Source of the DNA: Microbacteriaceae bacterium
GTDB taxonomy: Bacteria; Actinomycetota; Actinomycetes; Actinomycetales; Microbacteriaceae
Assembly (NCBI GenBank): GCA_947447385.1
Contig: CANFKN010000050.1
Span: forward strand, 1 to 8,407
Reading direction: 5' to 3'
Length of the DNA stretch: 8,407 bases
Shown: in pieces, positions 5,525 to 8,407 of the stretch
Layout of the letters: each line of letters starts with the position of its first letter
Numbering within the stretch: position 1 is the stretch's first letter
Program-made: the position numbers and the translations under genes
Notes under the pieces: generated by a model
The model's input: the letters and a program-made list of their open reading frames with translations, nothing else
Told to the model about the DNA's origin: nothing
The model's database searches: none

Positions 5525-6688
5525 ATGACTGAATTTGAAACCCGCGCCATTCACACCGCTCAAGAGCCAGACCAGCTCACCGGCTCGGTGATTCCGCCGC
5601 TTTACCTAACCTCTACACACCAGCAGAACTCGGTGGGCGATTTGCGTGGCGGCTATGAATACAACCGCGCGGGCAACCCTACCCGAGATGCGCTGCAAGA
5701 GGCTCTCGCAAACCTTGAGGGCGGCAGATTTGCTTTCAGCTTTGCAAGTGGTTTGGCCGCTGAAGACACGATCATCCGTGCCATTTTGAAGCCTGGTGAC
5801 CACGTGGTTTTGGCTAATGACCTCTATGGCGGCACTTATCGCCTCTTCAACCGCATTCACCGCGAGTGGGGCATCGAGATTGATGTGGCTGATCTAAATA
5901 ACGAGGATTCCCTTCGGGCAACAATTCGCCCAGGCCAAACCAAACTTGTCTGGGTCGAAACACCGAGCAACCCGATGCTCACGATTTTCGACATTAACTT
6001 GGCCTCGCGCATTGCGCGTGAACTTGGTGCTGTGACCGTCGTTGACAACACTTTTGCCACACCCTATTTGCAACGCCCGCTTGAGCTCGGCGCTGAAATT
6101 GTGGTGCACTCAACCACCAAATATCTTGGTGGCCACAGCGACATTTTGGGTGGCGCAGTTATTTTGAACGACGGTGACCTTGCCGAAAAGATTGGTTTCT
6201 TGCAGTTTGCCGTTGGTGCAGTCTCGAGTGCTTTCGACAGTTGGCTGACGCACCGCTCGCTAAAGACTTTGGCTGTGCGCATGGACCGTCACGTTGCAAA
6301 TGCGCAGGCCGTTGCTGAGTTTTTGGTGCAGCACCCTGGCGTTGCCGAGGTTTATTACCCAGGTCTGCCGACGCACCCGCAGCACGAGCTTGCTAAGCGC
6401 CAAATGCGCGGCTTTGGTGGAATGGTTTCATTGCGATTTGCCGGCAACGCCAACGGCGAAAGTGCAGGCACTCATGAGGCTAAGCGTTTCGCCGAGGCCC
6501 TAAAGATCTTTACTCTTGCCGAAAGCCTTGGCGGCGTCGAGTCACTGGTGAATCACCCCGCTGAAATGACACATGCCTCAGCCGCTGGCACCCCGATTGA
6601 GGTCACCGGCGATATCGTGCGTCTTTCAGTTGGCATCGAGAACATCGCTGACCTGATTGCCGACTTGAAGCAGGCGCTCTCGCGCTAG
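5525..6688 (+). CDS. metB: Cystathionine gamma-synthase/gamma-lyase family PLP enzyme
   Basis: Cys/Met metabolism PLP enzyme of fold type I. MetB makes cystathionine from an activated homoserine and cysteine; the near-identical lyase (Cgl) splits cystathionine into cysteine, 2-oxobutyrate and ammonia. Visible motifs are RGGYEYNRAGNPTR near the N-terminus, SGLAAED, NDLYGGTYRLF, VVDNTFATP with the PLP-nitrogen Asp at D174, STTKYLGGHSD with the PLP lysine K199, and SLGGVESL...HPAEMTHAS near the C-terminus. The 387-residue length is normal. Start ATG 5525 gives MTEFETRAIH, the usual family N-terminus, with a weak AAAGAG site at 5513-5518. ATG 5519 and TTG 5504 are in-frame alternatives. Placement directly after cbs favours a lyase role in homocysteine-to-cysteine flow, but sequence alone does not separate the two activities. 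Confidence 0.9.
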   Translation: MTEFETRAIHTAQEPDQLTGSVIPPLYLTSTHQQNSVGDLRGGYEYNRAGNPTRDALQEALANLEGGRFAFSFASGLAAEDTIIRAILKPGDHVVLANDLYGGTYRLFNRIHREWGIEIDVADLNNEDSLRATIRPGQTKLVWVETPSNPMLTIFDINLASRIARELGAVTVVDNTFATPYLQRPLELGAEIVVHSTTKYLGGHSDILGGAVILNDGDLAEKIGFLQFAVGAVSSAFDSWLTHRSLKTLAVRMDRHVANAQAVAEFLVQHPGVAEVYYPGLPTHPQHELAKRQMRGFGGMVSLRFAGNANGESAGTHEAKRFAEALKIFTLAESLGGVESLVNHPAEMTHASAAGTPIEVTGDIVRLSVGIENIADLIADLKQALSR

Positions 6689-6725
6689 TTAGATTGCCCT
6701 AAGCGCACAGTTTGAACTCAATCGC

Positions 6726-6738
6726 TAGGCTAGCAATA
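6726..6738 (+). promoter_or_regulatory. Leaderless-type -10 box for the saccharopine dehydrogenase-like gene
   Basis: TAGGCT at 6726-6731 sits exactly 12 nt before ATG 6738, and no Shine-Dalgarno sequence is present. The sequence from the -10 box to the start codon closely matches the one before the cystathionine beta-synthase gene (shared TARGCTAGC, start codon at the same distance). The -35 region is not recognisable. No terminator separates it from the preceding gene, so read-through is also possible. Confidence 0.6.
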
Positions 6739-8024
6739 TGAGAATCTTGCTTATTGGTGCCGGTGGCGTTGGCGATGCAATTGTCAAAATCGCTGCTCGC
6801 CGTGACTTTTATGAACTAATCGTGGTGTCTGACTATGACATTCGCCGTGCCGAAGCCAGCATCGAATGGGTGCGCGGGCGTCACGGTGATGACGTAGCCG
6901 ACCGTTTTATCGCAGCCCAGGTTGACGCCGGCAACGCCGCCTCAATGGTTGAGCTGTGCCGCGAACACGAGGTTGACTTTGTGGTCAACGCGGTTGAGCC
7001 GAAGTTCTTGCCAACCATCTTTTCAGCAGCTTTCACTGCCGGTGTGAACTACCTCGACATGGCCATGAGCTTGTCAGAGAAGCACGAGAGCGACCCATAT
7101 CACAAGCCAGGCATCAAGCTTGGCGATGCACAGTTTGCTCTCAACGAGCAGTGGCAGCGCGCTGGCAAACTTGCTCTAGTTGGTTGCGGTGTTGAACCGG
7201 GTCTGAGCAACGTCTTTGCGCGCTACGCAGCCGATCACCTATTTAGCGAGATCTATGAGTTGGGTGTGCGCGATGGCGCAAACCTTGCCGTGTTTGATGA
7301 GAGTGGCAAAGAAATCTTTGCACCGTCTTTTTCGATCTGGACGACAATCGAAGAGTGCCTCAACCCGCCGGTTCTTTTTGAACGAGGCAAAGGCTTCTTC
7401 ACCACCCAGCCATTCAGCGAGCCAGAGATCTTCGAGTTTCCTGACGGCATCGGCCCAGTCGCCTGTGTGAACGTTGAGCACGAAGAGGTCACCATGTTGC
7501 CACGCGTCATCGACGCCGGCCGCGTTAGCTTCAAATATGGTCTAGGCGACGAGTTCATCGACGTTCTCAAAACCCTGCACAAACTCGGCCTCGACAGCAC
7601 TCGCCCAACCCGAGTTCGCTCAGCACAAGGCCCGGTTGAGGTAGCACCTCGCGACCTAGTTGCAGCCGTGCTGCCAGACCCTGCAAAGATCGGCCCGAAC
7701 ATGACGGGCAAGACTTGCGCTGGTGTTCTCGTCACAGGCAAAGACAAAGAGGGCCGCGAACGTGCGACCTACCTTTATCACGTAGCAGACAACGCCGAAA
7801 CTATGGCCGAGTTTGAAACCCAGTGCGTGGTTTGGCAGACAGCACTCAACCCATTGGTTGCACTTGAGCTAATCGCCACCGGCGTTTGGCAGGGCGAGGG
7901 TGTGCTTGGCCCTGAAAACTTCGACGCCAAGCCTTACCTAGACCTCTTGGCCTCAAGCACCGGCTACAACAGCCGCTGGGTTGCTCAAGAGCGCCTACCG
8001 GCTTCACCGCTTCGCCACCCTTAA
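6738..8024 (+). CDS. Saccharopine dehydrogenase family NAD(P)-dependent oxidoreductase
   Basis: A soluble 428-residue Rossmann-fold oxidoreductase. The dinucleotide-binding loop GAGGVG is at residues 7-12, with SDYD at 31-34 and RR at 36-37 after the second strand. The arginines could contact an NADP phosphate, so the cofactor is not settled. The conserved GCGVEPGLSNVFARYAA stretch in the middle and the long C-terminal catalytic region fit the saccharopine dehydrogenase/Lys9 superfamily, which also includes carboxynorspermidine and homospermidine-type dehydrogenases that join an amine or amino acid to a keto acid or aldehyde. The substrate cannot be read from the sequence; lysine catabolism and polyamine synthesis are both possible. 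No partner gene for either pathway is in the window. The start is fixed by the -10 box and by the Rossmann motif beginning five residues in. The gene ends 23 nt before a bidirectional terminator. Confidence 0.85.
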   Translation: MRILLIGAGGVGDAIVKIAARRDFYELIVVSDYDIRRAEASIEWVRGRHGDDVADRFIAAQVDAGNAASMVELCREHEVDFVVNAVEPKFLPTIFSAAFTAGVNYLDMAMSLSEKHESDPYHKPGIKLGDAQFALNEQWQRAGKLALVGCGVEPGLSNVFARYAADHLFSEIYELGVRDGANLAVFDESGKEIFAPSFSIWTTIEECLNPPVLFERGKGFFTTQPFSEPEIFEFPDGIGPVACVNVEHEEVTMLPRVIDAGRVSFKYGLGDEFIDVLKTLHKLGLDSTRPTRVRSAQGPVEVAPRDLVAAVLPDPAKIGPNMTGKTCAGVLVTGKDKEGRERATYLYHVADNAETMAEFETQCVVWQTALNPLVALELIATGVWQGEGVLGPENFDAKPYLDLLASSTGYNSRWVAQERLPASPLRHP

Positions 8025-8046
8025 TCAGAGGGCACAGCCTAGACAT

Positions 8047-8085
8047 AAAAAAAGGTCGGTCACCGCGAGGTGACCGACCTTTTTT
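8047..8085. terminator. Bidirectional intrinsic terminator between convergent genes
   Basis: An 11-bp perfect GC-rich stem (8054-8064 with 8069-8079) closes on a GCGA tetraloop. It is flanked by seven A (8047-8053) and six T (8080-8085), which extend the pairing to 17 bp. The A-run becomes a U-run on the minus strand, so the element can end both the plus-strand oxidoreductase transcript and the minus-strand glucosidase transcript. Confidence 0.95.
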
Positions 8086-8098
8086 GCATCCTAGATTT

Positions 8099-8407
8099 TT
8101 AGCGTCTAAAGAAGCTGAAGCGCTGCTCTTCGTGGCGCACCCACGCGGTGGCGTTTGCTGGCAGGTGGCCGGCAACAACTGGTGCGCTCGAGATAAGAAC
8201 CTCACCCTTTGGCAAGCGAACCGGGGTGTCACCAAAGTTGGTGATTGAATCCCACGAACCCTGACGTCTGAAGTGCATGACGTTGTGGTTGAAGTGGTGA
8301 ACCCAACGGAACGACTCGTCTTTGATCAGCTTCTTGCGAAGTTTGAGAGCTTCGCGATAGAAATTCAAAGTTGAGCCAAGCTTGCCCTCTTGAACATCAG
8401 CTGCATA
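8099..8407 (-). CDS. Alpha-glucosidase, GH13 family (C-terminal fragment, gene continues past window)
   Basis: Only the last 102 residues are present; the frame is open to the right edge with no start, and the stop TAA is at 8099-8101. Complete members hydrolyse terminal alpha-glucosidic bonds of maltose or short oligosaccharides. The fragment begins YAADVQEGKLGSTLNFYREA, matching the helix after the GH13 barrel (STLNFYREALKLRKKL). It then has the C-terminal beta-domain pattern: VMHFRR, a SITNFGDTPVRLPKGEVLISS segment (partial quote), and a closing LPANATAWVR. The catalytic Asp/Glu residues would lie in the missing part. Family assignment rests on this C-terminal pattern, so a related GH13 enzyme (oligo-1,6-glucosidase, trehalose-active enzyme) is not excluded. 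It is convergent with the oxidoreductase gene and shares its terminator. Confidence 0.78.
   Translation of the reverse strand, partial: YAADVQEGKLGSTLNFYREALKLRKKLIKDESFRWVHHFNHNVMHFRRQGSWDSITNFGDTPVRLPKGEVLISSAPVVAGHLPANATAWVRHEEQRFSFFRR

Overview
The window looks like chromosomal DNA from an actinobacterium. It most resembles the Microbacteriaceae, perhaps a small-genome freshwater lineage. The evidence is the style of the proteins (DEAD-box helicase with an Arg/Gly/Asp-rich tail, cbs next to metB), moderate GC, mixed use of Shine-Dalgarno and leaderless starts, and TAnnnT -10 boxes placed exactly 12 nt before start codons. The taxonomic call is inference; no rRNA is present.

Layout: 1-276 is a non-coding leader/promoter region with one clear hairpin. 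277-2628 (+) encodes a 783-residue DEAD-box RNA helicase. Its N-terminal third is a disordered region with eight copies of a 12-residue GERRSFGDRDNR-type repeat. A strong intrinsic terminator follows (2641-2673). 2674-3081 is a long non-coding region with the promoter and an attenuator-type leader for the ribosomal stalk operon rplJ (3082-3591) and rplL (3654-4031), which closes with a terminator at 4056-4085. Next come cystathionine beta-synthase (4103-5473, GTG start, apparently leaderless) and a MetB/Cgl-family cystathionine enzyme (5525-6688), together a plausible homocysteine-to-cysteine (reverse transsulfuration) unit. A saccharopine-dehydrogenase-family oxidoreductase follows (6738-8024), again with a leaderless-type promoter. 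A near-perfect bidirectional terminator (8047-8085) separates it from a convergent minus-strand gene, the C-terminal end of a GH13 alpha-glucosidase that runs off the right edge.

Functionally the left half concerns RNA and ribosome biogenesis (helicase, L10/L12 stalk) and the right half sulfur amino acid and amino acid metabolism. I see no mobile element, CRISPR array, tRNA, rRNA or defence system. The most interesting parts are regulatory: the structured rplJ leader ending in a terminator, the twin leaderless promoters, and the recently duplicated repeat tract in the helicase. I do not see a wholly new biological system here.
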